A DNA stretch of 64,000 nt from assembly GCA_024688885.1 (NCBI GenBank), contig JAILDV010000050.1:82893-146892 (forward strand). The letters run 5' to 3'. A program made the translations under genes and the position numbers. Of this stretch, positions 17,162-25,653 are shown piece by piece. The DNA comes from Bacteroidaceae bacterium (GTDB lineage Bacteria > Bacteroidota > Bacteroidia > Bacteroidales > Bacteroidaceae). Below the pieces are notes generated by a model. That model had not been told where the DNA came from, searched no databases, and saw only the letters and a program-made list of their open reading frames with translations. Every line of letters begins with the position of its first letter. Within the stretch, counting starts at the first letter, position 1.

Positions 17162-18637
17162 ATGGAGATCAATTCTACAGGATTCCTCTTGTTCTTCATC
17201 GTCGTTTTCTTGGTCTATTATATTCCTTTGAAAAACAGCGCGAAAGAACAGAATCTCTGGCTGCTGCTGTGCAGTTACATCTCTTTAGCCATCATCGATT
17301 GGCGAGTGGTGCCGCTGTTGATAGGTGCCACCAGCCTTTTCTATGGGTTGGGGCTCTGGATTGACCGCTACAACCATAGAGATGAACGGAAAGCTGAATG
17401 GCTGACCACAGCAGGTGTCATTGCAGGTGTGGGCATTCTGGTGTATTTCAAGTATCTTGGCTTCCTCGTCGAAGCATCCATGCAGTTCCTGCAGCATCTC
17501 GGTTGGCAAGTGTCGCCCCTCACCCTCAACATCATGATGCCTGTTGGCGTCAGTTTCTTCACATTCAAACTCATCAGTTACATCGTTGAGATACATCGTT
17601 GCCACATGCCCCCGTGCCGTGATTTTGTAGCGTTTGCCACCTACATTGCCTTCTTTCCCACCTTTTTGTCTGGTCCCATCGACCGTCCCAAACCCTTCCT
17701 CAGCCAACTTCAGACAGCACGTTCCTTCACCTACCCTTCCGTAGAGAACCAAGCGGTGGACGGACTCCGTCAGATTCTGTGGGGACTCTTTAAGAAGGTG
17801 GTGGTGGCTGATTCATTCCTCCGATTCATCGAGGTGGGGTGGAGCAAGACCGATGAATGCACCCCCATGGCGTTGCTACTCGTCTTCCTCATCCATCCTG
17901 TACAACTGTACGCTGACTTTTCCGGTTATACTGACATGGCGATTGGCGTGGGCAAGATGCTGGGCATTCATGTGGCGAAGAACTTCAACTATCCCTTTTT
18001 TGCCCAAAACATGGCTGACTATTGGCGCCGTTGGCACATGTCACTCACCTCATGGCTGACCGACTATGTGTTCATGCCACTCAACATCCGATTTCGCGAT
18101 TGGAACAATGCAGGCATCATCCTTGCATGCATGATCAACATGTTGGTGGTCGGCATCTGGCATGGAGCCAACTGGACCTACGCCTTGTTTGGTCTTTATC
18201 ATGGCCTCCTGTTCATTCCCCTGATTCTCAACGGCACCTTTGCATCGAAGAAAAAAGTCAAGTTTGAAGGCTACATTCCCCCCTTGGGGTATGTGGGCAA
18301 GATGCTTCTGACCTATCTGCTTGTCGCTGGCGGACTGCTGATTTTCCGTGCCGACTCCATCACAAGCCTGTTGCACTTCATCCGCAACCTCGCCTTTGGA
18401 GTCTCCCCGCTCTGCGATGTCTCTTTGGATGCGAATCAGTTCCCCTTGGCGACCTTCCTCTTCACCCTGCTCATGTTGACGGCAGAATGGGTGGCGATGC
18501 ACAAAAAGAAGGAATACGCCCTGCAACTATCCACCGAATGGAAAACGTGGGTGCGTTACACGGCTTATATGGCACTTGTGCTGCTCTATCTACTGAAGGT
18601 TGGCGGTGCCCACCAGTTCATCTATGCACAGTTTTAA
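17162..18637 (+). CDS. MBOAT-family membrane O-acyltransferase (AlgI/DltB-like)
   Basis: A 491-residue polytopic membrane protein with around ten hydrophobic segments. The MBOAT hallmarks are present: RRWHMSLTSWLTDYVFMPL near residue 285, and the active-site histidine in GIWHGANWTYALFGLYHG near residue 330. AlgI and related MBOATs pass acyl groups across the inner membrane for transfer to alginate, teichoic acid or other glycans. The FkbH/ACP pair just upstream suggests an ACP thioester as donor. The SGNH protein encoded 3 bp downstream would act as the periplasmic partner, as AlgX or AlgJ do for AlgI. Confidence 0.9.
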   Translation: MEINSTGFLLFFIVVFLVYYIPLKNSAKEQNLWLLLCSYISLAIIDWRVVPLLIGATSLFYGLGLWIDRYNHRDERKAEWLTTAGVIAGVGILVYFKYLGFLVEASMQFLQHLGWQVSPLTLNIMMPVGVSFFTFKLISYIVEIHRCHMPPCRDFVAFATYIAFFPTFLSGPIDRPKPFLSQLQTARSFTYPSVENQAVDGLRQILWGLFKKVVVADSFLRFIEVGWSKTDECTPMALLLVFLIHPVQLYADFSGYTDMAIGVGKMLGIHVAKNFNYPFFAQNMADYWRRWHMSLTSWLTDYVFMPLNIRFRDWNNAGIILACMINMLVVGIWHGANWTYALFGLYHGLLFIPLILNGTFASKKKVKFEGYIPPLGYVGKMLLTYLLVAGGLLIFRADSITSLLHFIRNLAFGVSPLCDVSLDANQFPLATFLFTLLMLTAEWVAMHKKKEYALQLSTEWKTWVRYTAYMALVLLYLLKVGGAHQFIYAQF

Positions 18638-18640
18638 GAC

Positions 18641-19552
18641 ATGAAGCGTTATCTACTGAAATTATCTTTATTCTCACTCCCCTGGCTCATTCTGTTAGTC
18701 CTTGCGGAGATATACGTGGAGAGTCTTCCCAACATCTCCCGCGACAAGCACCAATGGATGCTGAAACATGCTTCCACGGTGGAGACGCTGGTCTTGGGAC
18801 ATAGCCACACACTCTACGGCATCCGTCCTGACAGACTGGGCAAGCATGCCTTCTCCTTAGCCCAGCAGTCGCAAACCTACCGATATGACGCCTATTTGTT
18901 GACGCACTATCCGCTCACCCGACTGAAAACCATCATCCTTCCCTTCAATTACAGTTCCTTGTGGGAAGACTTTGAGCACCAGCCCAACGAGCAGTTTCAA
19001 GCCATGCGCTATCGCATCTACATGGACTGCGACATCCATCCCCGTCTGAGTTGGTATGGGTTCGAAATCATGTCGATGCCTTTGGTAAGAGAAAAACTGA
19101 AAAGTCTCTTCACTCCCAGCCAGAACCATTGGGACAGTCTCGGATGGGCGACAGAATACACGAAAGAGGCTCGGGCTGCAGAATGGGACAATGGCAAAGT
19201 AAGGGCAGAGAGCAACACCTACACCGACACCACACTGGTCACGCTCAACGAGACCTTCCTCAGAACGATTTTTGAGGAATGCCGAAGTCGTCACATCAGC
19301 ATCATCCTGCTGAACACCCCCGTTTCCCCGACGTTCAGAAGATGGGAGTCGAAAAGGCAGAAAGACATCAACCGGCAGGTGTTGGAACGGCTACTGGATG
19401 CCTATCCCGAGGTGGACTATCTTGACCTCGAGGCTGACGTCCGATTTGGCGATGCCGATTTCTACGATGGTGACCATCTGAACACAGAGGGTGCCAACAA
19501 ACTCACGGACATCGTGAGGCAATTTCTATCTCATCTCCAGAAAGAACGGTGA
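18641..19552 (+). CDS. SGNH-like periplasmic protein of the acylation cassette
   Basis: A 303-residue protein with one N-terminal membrane segment (residues 8-25) and a periplasmic SGNH-like domain. Block I is LGHSHTLYGI, with the predicted nucleophile Ser near residue 53, and block V is DGDHLNTEG, with the Asp/His pair near residue 278. This matches the AlgX/AlgJ/DltD-like partners that transfer acyl groups from MBOAT proteins to glycans. Overall similarity to any named family looks low. Its 3' end overlaps the convergent protease gene by 50 bp. Confidence 0.75.
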   Translation: MKRYLLKLSLFSLPWLILLVLAEIYVESLPNISRDKHQWMLKHASTVETLVLGHSHTLYGIRPDRLGKHAFSLAQQSQTYRYDAYLLTHYPLTRLKTIILPFNYSSLWEDFEHQPNEQFQAMRYRIYMDCDIHPRLSWYGFEIMSMPLVREKLKSLFTPSQNHWDSLGWATEYTKEARAAEWDNGKVRAESNTYTDTTLVTLNETFLRTIFEECRSRHISIILLNTPVSPTFRRWESKRQKDINRQVLERLLDAYPEVDYLDLEADVRFGDADFYDGDHLNTEGANKLTDIVRQFLSHLQKER

Positions 19553-21167
19553 TGATAATCTCTTCGGACAGTGGGAGTTCGCACATAACATCAGCAAAAA
19601 GGTTGGATTCGTAGCGGATATGCAACCGGTAGCATCCAAGGCGAGGCAGATAGAGGCGACTCTTATGGAAACTTCTTGTACTCACTTCATCCTTCTCCAT
19701 GGTAATCCCTTGCCGTTGCAGATAGAAGGTTTTTGAGGGGTCATCCACGCTTTCCAACACCAGATAGAGACGTCCAACCATTTCGGCATTGTGATTCTTG
19801 AGCGTCAAACTGTATCCTGGATTCGTGTTATGTATCATGAAGTCAGGGAAATCATAATCCTCCAACGTCAGATACGCATAAGAGGCGGTGTCGCTACTAA
19901 GCGTCACTTCCTTCCCTTGCACATGAGCAAGCAAGTAGTTAGGAGTGCCTGTCGAGGTGCGAGCTTCACGCCATTCCTTTCCTCCTTCAAGGGCATTGTC
20001 ACGATACATCGGCACCATCGTATAGACCCCGTCTTTCACTTTAGTTGGGATGGAAAGATGTAACGTATCAGTGTAGGTCGTGTCTTCGACTTCTTCCAAT
20101 TCAAATTGCCGTTGATAAGTATAAAGTGGACATACCACTTCATCTCCATATTTCAGCATGATGGCAACAGAATCGTCCAGCAGATTCCACCCCACATTGG
20201 AGAGGTCATGCACTGTGACATCCACCTTGTTTCGAGGATAGACAGGAAGAACTTCCTCCTTTTCCCTCACTGCACTAATATACTGAAAGGCAAAGTTGTG
20301 CCGTTCAACACCCATAGCTTCGACATGATTAGAAGGCATTAAGCCTATGGTAAACATTTGAAGGTAGTTCATCCCATTTTCAGGGCTATCCTTATAGTAC
20401 CACGTGGGTTGGTCTGCAACCATATAAGGAAGATAAGTCCACCCGTCCCCATCGTTGTCCGGATTACCCAAATGCACATGAAACCAGTCGTTTTCGTCAT
20501 ATCCGTCTATGACAAAGGCATGACCTCCGTTATTAGTGTATCCTGAAACCAACACAGGGCGACCTGCCGCCAACTCCTTCTTCAACATCAGAGTGATTTC
20601 TTCCAACGAGTAGAAATCTCGGAAGAGCATCTGTGTGCCTTTATCATAACCAAAATGATTCACCATCGCCATAGGCTGATAGATGGAACGTGCCCCGCTC
20701 GATTCTGCCCCGTAAGTCATGTTGACAGCGATGCCACAATCACTGCTGAGCAGCGCGATGGCATCCCCCTGAGCCGGTGTGTATTCCCCCTCCCTGTAAA
20801 CATCCATCATGTTCTGCCAGTCATAGGTGTGTTCTGCAAAATTTGACGAAAGGCTTTGTCCACACCCCTTCACATCCACATATTCATGAGAGCCAGTTCC
20901 CATCCTTGGCCACTCCCAATAGCGCATCACCTGTGTCATGGCTGTCGCCACACAACCCACCACACATCGGTTCCCCTGAGCGTCCAGCGGACACATATTA
21001 TTAAATGGAGCGTATTGCGACCATACATCCGTGAGCAGTGGCTCCACACGCTGCGGCAGTGCCTGCTCCTCCACATAGTAACGGCTGAAACTACGTATCA
21101 GACGCTGAGCAGACACGGTTTGTACAATAAGCAGCAATAATAATATGTCGAAAAGACGTTTCAGCAT
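19503..21167 (-). CDS. C10-family (streptopain/interpain-like) cysteine protease homologue
   Basis: A secreted 554-residue protein (signal peptide ends near TVSAQ). The catalytic region has the C10 nucleophile motif CVVGCVATAMTQVM (Cys72) and the histidine motif NNGGHAFVIDGY (His216). It differs from SpeB/PrtT/interpain enzymes in two ways. There is no propeptide of about 100 residues: the mature-type start (RVEPLLTDVWSQYAPFN) follows directly after the signal. The usual NWGWGG motif after the His is replaced by VHLGNPDNDGDGW. About 300 C-terminal residues look like beta-sandwich repeats. The ATG at 21167 was chosen over an upstream TTG that lies in a heptamer repeat. It may be an active protease with altered specificity or a non-catalytic binding protein. 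Confidence 0.8.
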   Translation of the reverse strand: MLKRLFDILLLLLIVQTVSAQRLIRSFSRYYVEEQALPQRVEPLLTDVWSQYAPFNNMCPLDAQGNRCVVGCVATAMTQVMRYWEWPRMGTGSHEYVDVKGCGQSLSSNFAEHTYDWQNMMDVYREGEYTPAQGDAIALLSSDCGIAVNMTYGAESSGARSIYQPMAMVNHFGYDKGTQMLFRDFYSLEEITLMLKKELAAGRPVLVSGYTNNGGHAFVIDGYDENDWFHVHLGNPDNDGDGWTYLPYMVADQPTWYYKDSPENGMNYLQMFTIGLMPSNHVEAMGVERHNFAFQYISAVREKEEVLPVYPRNKVDVTVHDLSNVGWNLLDDSVAIMLKYGDEVVCPLYTYQRQFELEEVEDTTYTDTLHLSIPTKVKDGVYTMVPMYRDNALEGGKEWREARTSTGTPNYLLAHVQGKEVTLSSDTASYAYLTLEDYDFPDFMIHNTNPGYSLTLKNHNAEMVGRLYLVLESVDDPSKTFYLQRQGITMEKDEVSTRSFHKSRLYLPRLGCYRLHIRYESNLFADVMCELPLSEEIIITVLSGDEIEIASRCP

Positions 21168-21170
21168 CTT

Positions 21171-21311
21171 GAGAGTTGACAATTGATAGTTTAGGGTTTA
21201 GAGTTTTAGACAGTTGACAATTGACAGTTGAGGGTTGAGGGTTTAGAGTTTAGAGATTCAATTCCTCATTCCTAATTCCTCATTCCTAATTGTACATCGT
21301 TCATCGTACAT
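21171..21311 (-). repeat. Composite heptamer element, minus orientation
   Basis: On the minus strand the order is GATGTACAATTA, ATTAGGAATGAGG units, GAATCTCTAAACTCTAAACC, CTCAACC units, GTCAACT units, then TCTAAAACTCTAAAC. Stretches of 20 to 36 bp are identical to the element at 62010-62207. It fills the gap between murF-alr and the protease gene and lies directly before the protease start. Confidence 0.88.
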
Positions 21312-21315
21312 AAAA

Positions 21316-23886
21316 TTATTCTTGAACATAAATTCGTTGAACTCTGTTGCTGATGCCTGTCAGCACCTCATATGGAATGGTGCCGAGGGCATCGCTGAGC
21401 ACGGTGACGGGCAGGTGGTCACCAAAGATTTCCACTTGGTCACCCTCCTTGCAGTCAATGTCAGTCACGTCAAGCATGCAGACGTCCATACAGATGTTGC
21501 CCACATAGTCGGCTTTCTGACCATTCACCAGACAATAGCAGCCACGGTTGCCGAGATGGCGGTTGAGACCGTCGGCATAACCTATCGGTATGGCTGCAAT
21601 GCGGCTGTCACGTTCCAGAACGGTGCGGCGCGAATAACCGATGCTGTCACCCTTAGGCACATCACGAATCTGAAGAATGGTGGTCTTCAGCGTCGCCACA
21701 TTATTCAATATATGGTTGTTGCGGGCATTGATACCGTAAAGTCCCAATCCCAGACGCACCATGTCCAAATGATATTCGGGGAAATGCTCAATACCTGCGG
21801 AATTGCAGATATGACGGATAATCTTATGGGAATAAGCAGCCTGCAACTGACGGCTGGCTTGGTCGAAGAGGTCAAACTGACGATGAGAGAAAGCATCGAA
21901 CTCATCACCGTCGCTTCCCACGAAGTGGCTGAACACCGAACATGGCACCAATGCCGACTGCCTGCTCAACCGTTCAATCAAGCGGGGCATGTCCTTTTCG
22001 GGATTGAAGCCCAATCGGTGCATGCCCGTGTCGAGCTTGATGTGGATGGGGAAGTTGGTGATACCCTCCTTTTCGGCAGCATAGATGAGTTGCTCCAGCA
22101 GGTCGAAACTGAACACCTCAGGTTCAAGGCTATAATCGAACAGCATCTTGAACGAGGTGGTTTCTGGGTTCATAATCATGATGTTGGCTGTAATGCCTGC
22201 CTCACGCAAATCCGCCCCCTCGTCAGCCACTGCCACAGCAAGATAATCCACCCCGTTGTCCTGCAACGTCTTGCTCGTTTCCAACGAACCCACACCATAA
22301 CCACTTGCTTTCACCATGCACACCATCTTCGTCTCAGGTTTCATGAAACGGCGATAATAGCGCACATTGTTGACGAGGGCATTGAGATTCACCTCTAAGA
22401 TGGTCTGGTGCACTTTCAGCGTCAGAAGGTCGCTCACCTTATCGAAACGGAACTGACGGGCACCCTTGATGAGCACAAACTCATTGCGCAGCTGTTCAAA
22501 CACCTCACTGCGGATGAGCGCATCAGTGGTGTGGAACATATAGTGCTCCATTGGGAAATACCCCTCACAAGCCATCAGTTCCTCGCCCACCCCAATCACT
22601 TTCTCAATACCGCGAGAGGCAGCCATCTGTGCCACACGCGAATAAAGGCTTCGGGGTGATTCTCCACTCTGAAGAATATCGCTGAGAATCAAGGTGCGAT
22701 GCTGTTTCTTCGTTTCCGGACGGCGGCTCATGAAATCGAGGGCAATGTCCAACGACTGCACGTCAGAGTTATAGGAATCGTTGATGAGCGTACATCCATT
22801 CTTTCCGTCCTTCACTTCCAGACGCATCGCCACAGGTTCCAAACGGCTCATACGCTCACATAAGACAGAGAGCCTCTCTGCCCTACGGGCATCTCCCCCG
22901 TGAAAGGGGATACCATCCGGATGGTTCATCCCCCCTTGGGGGGACAAGAGGGGGGCTTTCTCTACCGCCAGCACAGTAGAAAAACACGTGATAGAGTTTT
23001 CGATGGAGGCATCATCAATGAAAGGAATAGTGTATTGCCCCACTTGTCCTTGATATTCAAAATGGATGGTTGCACGATGATTGTCTTTTTCCACCTGACG
23101 CACCTGCAACCTCACACGTTTCACCTCCTCAGGCAAGGTTTCAGCACACTGCAAGATGGAGGCATCCCCCGAGTTGAGAACCAATGTCTTGCATCCCTTG
23201 AAAAGCTGCATCTTCTCAGCACACTTGATGCCATAACTCATAAAATTCTCCTGATGCGCTGCTCCCAAGTTGGTCATGACACCAATGGTGGGTTTCACGA
23301 TGCGTTCCAGTTTTGCCATCTCTCCAGGTTGTGAGATACCTGCCTCAATGATGGCGAGGTCATGATGAGGATTGATGAGCCATACACTCAAGGGCACTCC
23401 CACCTGACTGTTATAACTACGTGGTGAACGGCACACATTGAAATCGGGCGAAAGCAGCTGATACAGCCACTCCTTCACCGTTGTCTTACCATTCGAGCCC
23501 GTGATGCCGATCACTGGAATGTTCAACTTGCTGCGATGATAAGCCGCCAAGTTCTGCAAAGCCTGCAAAGGAGACTTCACCACAAGGAAATTGCAAAATC
23601 CCTTCCCTTCCTCCCCCCAAGGGGAAGTGTTGCCATCCGGATGGTTCATCCCCCCTTGGGGGGACAAGAGGGGGGCCTCCTCCACCACAAAGTTGCGCAC
23701 ACCTCGACGGTACAACTCATCTATATACTTATGTCCATCGTTCTTCTCTGTCCGCAAAGCAAAGAAGAGCGTCTCCTCTGGAAAGCAAAGGCTTCGGCTG
23801 TCAATCAACAGCCAATTGATTTTTGCCTCTATTGTTCCTTTTCTCTCTGCGCCAATCACTTGCGCAATTTCATCAATCGTGTACAT
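21316..23886 (-). CDS. murF-alr: MurF-Alr fusion: D-Ala-D-Ala-adding ligase / alanine racemase
   Basis: An 856-residue bifunctional enzyme known from Bacteroidetes, joining two steps of peptidoglycan precursor synthesis. The MurF half has the ATP loop GITGSNGKTTVKEWL and the ligase core (YNSQVGVPLSVW; NDSYNSDVQSLD). The Alr half starts near residue 490 (TILEVNLNALVNNV), has the PLP lysine in MVKASGYGVG and ends with GNICMDVCMLDVTD. Two 44-bp palindromic repeats are translated inside MurF as PLLSPQGGMNHPDG, near residue 75 (N-terminal substrate domain) and residue 315 (central domain). Both lie in surface-type positions and leave the motifs intact. It lies 27 bp downstream of the GSCFA gene in an apparent operon. 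Confidence 0.94.
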   Translation of the reverse strand: MYTIDEIAQVIGAERKGTIEAKINWLLIDSRSLCFPEETLFFALRTEKNDGHKYIDELYRRGVRNFVVEEAPLLSPQGGMNHPDGNTSPWGEEGKGFCNFLVVKSPLQALQNLAAYHRSKLNIPVIGITGSNGKTTVKEWLYQLLSPDFNVCRSPRSYNSQVGVPLSVWLINPHHDLAIIEAGISQPGEMAKLERIVKPTIGVMTNLGAAHQENFMSYGIKCAEKMQLFKGCKTLVLNSGDASILQCAETLPEEVKRVRLQVRQVEKDNHRATIHFEYQGQVGQYTIPFIDDASIENSITCFSTVLAVEKAPLLSPQGGMNHPDGIPFHGGDARRAERLSVLCERMSRLEPVAMRLEVKDGKNGCTLINDSYNSDVQSLDIALDFMSRRPETKKQHRTLILSDILQSGESPRSLYSRVAQMAASRGIEKVIGVGEELMACEGYFPMEHYMFHTTDALIRSEVFEQLRNEFVLIKGARQFRFDKVSDLLTLKVHQTILEVNLNALVNNVRYYRRFMKPETKMVCMVKASGYGVGSLETSKTLQDNGVDYLAVAVADEGADLREAGITANIMIMNPETTSFKMLFDYSLEPEVFSFDLLEQLIYAAEKEGITNFPIHIKLDTGMHRLGFNPEKDMPRLIERLSRQSALVPCSVFSHFVGSDGDEFDAFSHRQFDLFDQASRQLQAAYSHKIIRHICNSAGIEHFPEYHLDMVRLGLGLYGINARNNHILNNVATLKTTILQIRDVPKGDSIGYSRRTVLERDSRIAAIPIGYADGLNRHLGNRGCYCLVNGQKADYVGNICMDVCMLDVTDIDCKEGDQVEIFGDHLPVTVLSDALGTIPYEVLTGISNRVQRIYVQE
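22913..22956. repeat. 44-bp palindromic repeat inside murF-alr, copy 1
   Basis: Contains the palindromes CCATCCGGATGG and CCCCCCTTGGGGGG. It is identical over 44 bp to the copy at 23633-23676, exactly 720 bp away and in the same reading frame. Confidence 0.92.
23633..23676. repeat. 44-bp palindromic repeat inside murF-alr, copy 2
   Basis: Identical to 22913-22956. Flanking sequence differs, apart from a nearby CCCCCCAAGGGGAAG remnant at 23613-23627, so the homology is confined to the element. It is read as LLSPQGGMNHPDG. Confidence 0.92.
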
Positions 23887-23913
23887 CTTTTCTGAAAACT
23901 TAAATCTTCACTC

Positions 23914-24891
23914 TCAATTATCAATGATAGTTCGATGCTGACCCTTTCGCCACTCTTTCGTTGCCTTCGCCACCACATCTTTGGTTTTATTGTCAAAGTA
24001 AGTGTCTTGGAACCGTTGCCAGATATACTCTACAGCCTGCGTTGAAGGATGAATCATATCATCGGCATAGAAGCGATAGTCACGCAGTTCATCCATCATG
24101 ATTTCGTAAGAAGGGAAATAGCTGCATTTACTATTGGGCAACTGACCATTGACTATTTCATCCACAGCTTGAAGCAGAATCCCCTTTGAAATCTGGTTCA
24201 CATGATAGCCGTCGCGCTTATGGCGGATAGGGCTGACCGTAAAGATGACCTTCAAATTCGGGTTCACACTTTCCAGCAATTGCAGGAGCATCTGCCATTG
24301 GTCAACGATGTCGTAGGCGTTCAGGCGTTCGCGCACAAAAAGGTTGTCCGGCTGTTTATGGCAGTTGGCAACCAGCATGCCCGTCTCCTTCAACCGATAA
24401 ATGATGGCTGTTCCCAACGTGACAATCAGCACATCGGCACCACGCAAAAAATTCGCCACCTCATGTGTGGTACGGTTGATTCGTGCCACCAGTTCCGCAA
24501 GGTCAGCGGAAGAGAAACTGCTGTGATGCATCCACGAGTGCCAGAGACTTGCTTCCGTATCCTCAAAAACGATGTCGTCGAGGTCGACCAACCGATGTCG
24601 ACGACGTCGGTCAACCGATGTCGACGACGTCGGCAAAGAGGCTTCGACAGCGGGGGATTCATAGGAACGAGGTAAAGCCACTTCTTTTTCGCTCAGTGCC
24701 CTTAAAAGGCTGGCGGCGATGCTGGCTGGATTGTAGAGGGTGCCAAAAGGATTGACCATTGCGTCAAAGCCTCCTCGCACCATCTTCTCCCCGATTTCAT
24801 CGGCAAAGCACGACCCGACCAGCAGCACTTTCGCGCCGGCGTTCATTTTCCATTCGGATTCAGGAATGTCTATGCGGGTCAGCAAATCCAC
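23914..24891 (-). CDS. GSCFA-domain protein
   Basis: A 325-residue member of the GSCFA family, named for the motif seen here as VLLVGSCFADEIGEKM near residue 24, followed by NPFGTLYNPASIA. The family is related to SGNH/GDSL hydrolases; LGTAIIYRL, TVSPIRHKRDGYH and DDMIHPSTQAVEYIW (possible Asp/His block) are visible. The true function is not established. The best start is the GTG at 24889-24891, as no upstream in-frame ATG exists. A segment near residue 85 (PTSSTSVDRRRRHRLVD) is encoded by a 23-bp tandem repeat and is probably an insertion. It lies between a lipoprotein gene and murF-alr on the same strand. Confidence 0.82.
   Translation of the reverse strand: MDLLTRIDIPESEWKMNAGAKVLLVGSCFADEIGEKMVRGGFDAMVNPFGTLYNPASIAASLLRALSEKEVALPRSYESPAVEASLPTSSTSVDRRRRHRLVDLDDIVFEDTEASLWHSWMHHSSFSSADLAELVARINRTTHEVANFLRGADVLIVTLGTAIIYRLKETGMLVANCHKQPDNLFVRERLNAYDIVDQWQMLLQLLESVNPNLKVIFTVSPIRHKRDGYHVNQISKGILLQAVDEIVNGQLPNSKCSYFPSYEIMMDELRDYRFYADDMIHPSTQAVEYIWQRFQDTYFDNKTKDVVAKATKEWRKGQHRTIIDN
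24588..24633. repeat. 23-bp tandem repeat inside the GSCFA gene
   Basis: Two copies of YCAACCGATGTCGACGACG followed by TCGG, the first with C and the second with T at the first position. Each contains a near-palindrome centred on GTCGAC. It is translated as an Arg/Ser-rich loop that looks foreign to the protein. Confidence 0.85.
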
Positions 24892-24905
24892 GTTCTGTTC
24901 CTTTC

Positions 24906-25502
24906 TTAGTCACCAAAGAAGGAGAATTCCTCTTTCGTGCCATCAGCTTTCGTGAAAGCACCTTGGTAAGATTCGCCTCCATGCACGAGTTCACCCTCTG
25001 CATCATAGTCGCATGAGCAGAAATAATTGCCCTCATAACGTCCTACAAACGCTTTGGTTGACGGGTCGTAGGCATCGACCACCAGAGGTCCGCCAAACTC
25101 TTCGCAGTAACCACCATCTTCAGTCTTTTCCTTGGTCGAATCGGTCTGTTCATAACTCACGAGACGGAGAACGTAAATGGTTTCATCTTCCCCTATACCG
25201 CTATGAACGAATCGGCTTTCATCACCTTCGAGAATAAACATCTTGTAAGAGCCATCCTCCATGAAACCAGCTGGCAGCCAAGTGGAGAGTTTTCCTTTGG
25301 GGGCAGGCGCATTATCCAACGTGCTGGGTAATTCAGAGGAAACGGGGACGGAAACGGAATCAGCATTCACGGCAACCGAATCGCTGTCATTTAGGGCTTC
25401 TGTTTGGATCTTTGCTATCTCCTTGCAAGAAGTGGTACCGCCGAGAATCAAGGTGACAGAAGTTGCTGCAAGCAACATCAAAAAACTCTTCTTCATATTC
25501 AT
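24906..25502 (-). CDS. Predicted lipoprotein of unknown function
   Basis: A 198-residue protein with an N-terminal signal and a lipoprotein-type Cys in GGTTSCKEIA (about Cys26). A Ser/Asp/Val-rich tether follows, then a compact C-terminal domain (about 70-198) with SYKMFILEGDESRF, YEGNYFCSCDYDAEG and an ending FSFFGD. I do not recognise the family. Two start codons two residues apart (25502 and 25496) fit equally well. A TAnnTTTG box at 25530-25538 gives it its own promoter, and the GSCFA and murF-alr genes follow downstream. It is probably anchored in the outer membrane. Confidence 0.7.
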   Translation of the reverse strand: MNMKKSFLMLLAATSVTLILGGTTSCKEIAKIQTEALNDSDSVAVNADSVSVPVSSELPSTLDNAPAPKGKLSTWLPAGFMEDGSYKMFILEGDESRFVHSGIGEDETIYVLRLVSYEQTDSTKEKTEDGGYCEEFGGPLVVDAYDPSTKAFVGRYEGNYFCSCDYDAEGELVHGGESYQGAFTKADGTKEEFSFFGD

Positions 25503-25529
25503 ATTTAATATTTTAGGTGTTCAATGGCT

Positions 25530-25538
25530 ACAAAGGTA
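25530..25538 (-). promoter_or_regulatory. Promoter box TACCTTTGT for the lipoprotein/GSCFA/murF-alr unit
   Basis: TACCTTTGT on the minus strand, about 28 bp before the lipoprotein start and divergent from the gpmI promoter. Confidence 0.65.
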
Positions 25539-25581
25539 CGTTTTTTTTGTCATTCACTCTTCACTTTTCGTTCAAAAGTCG

Positions 25582-25590
25582 TAACTTTGC
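25582..25590 (+). promoter_or_regulatory. gpmI: Promoter box TAACTTTGC for gpmI
   Basis: TAACTTTGC with a leader of about 60 nt to the gpmI ATG. Confidence 0.65.
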
Positions 25591-25653
25591 AGCCGCAAAG
25601 TGTGTGAACACACTGTCTTTTTGATTTCAATAAACTAAAAACATACGAACATT

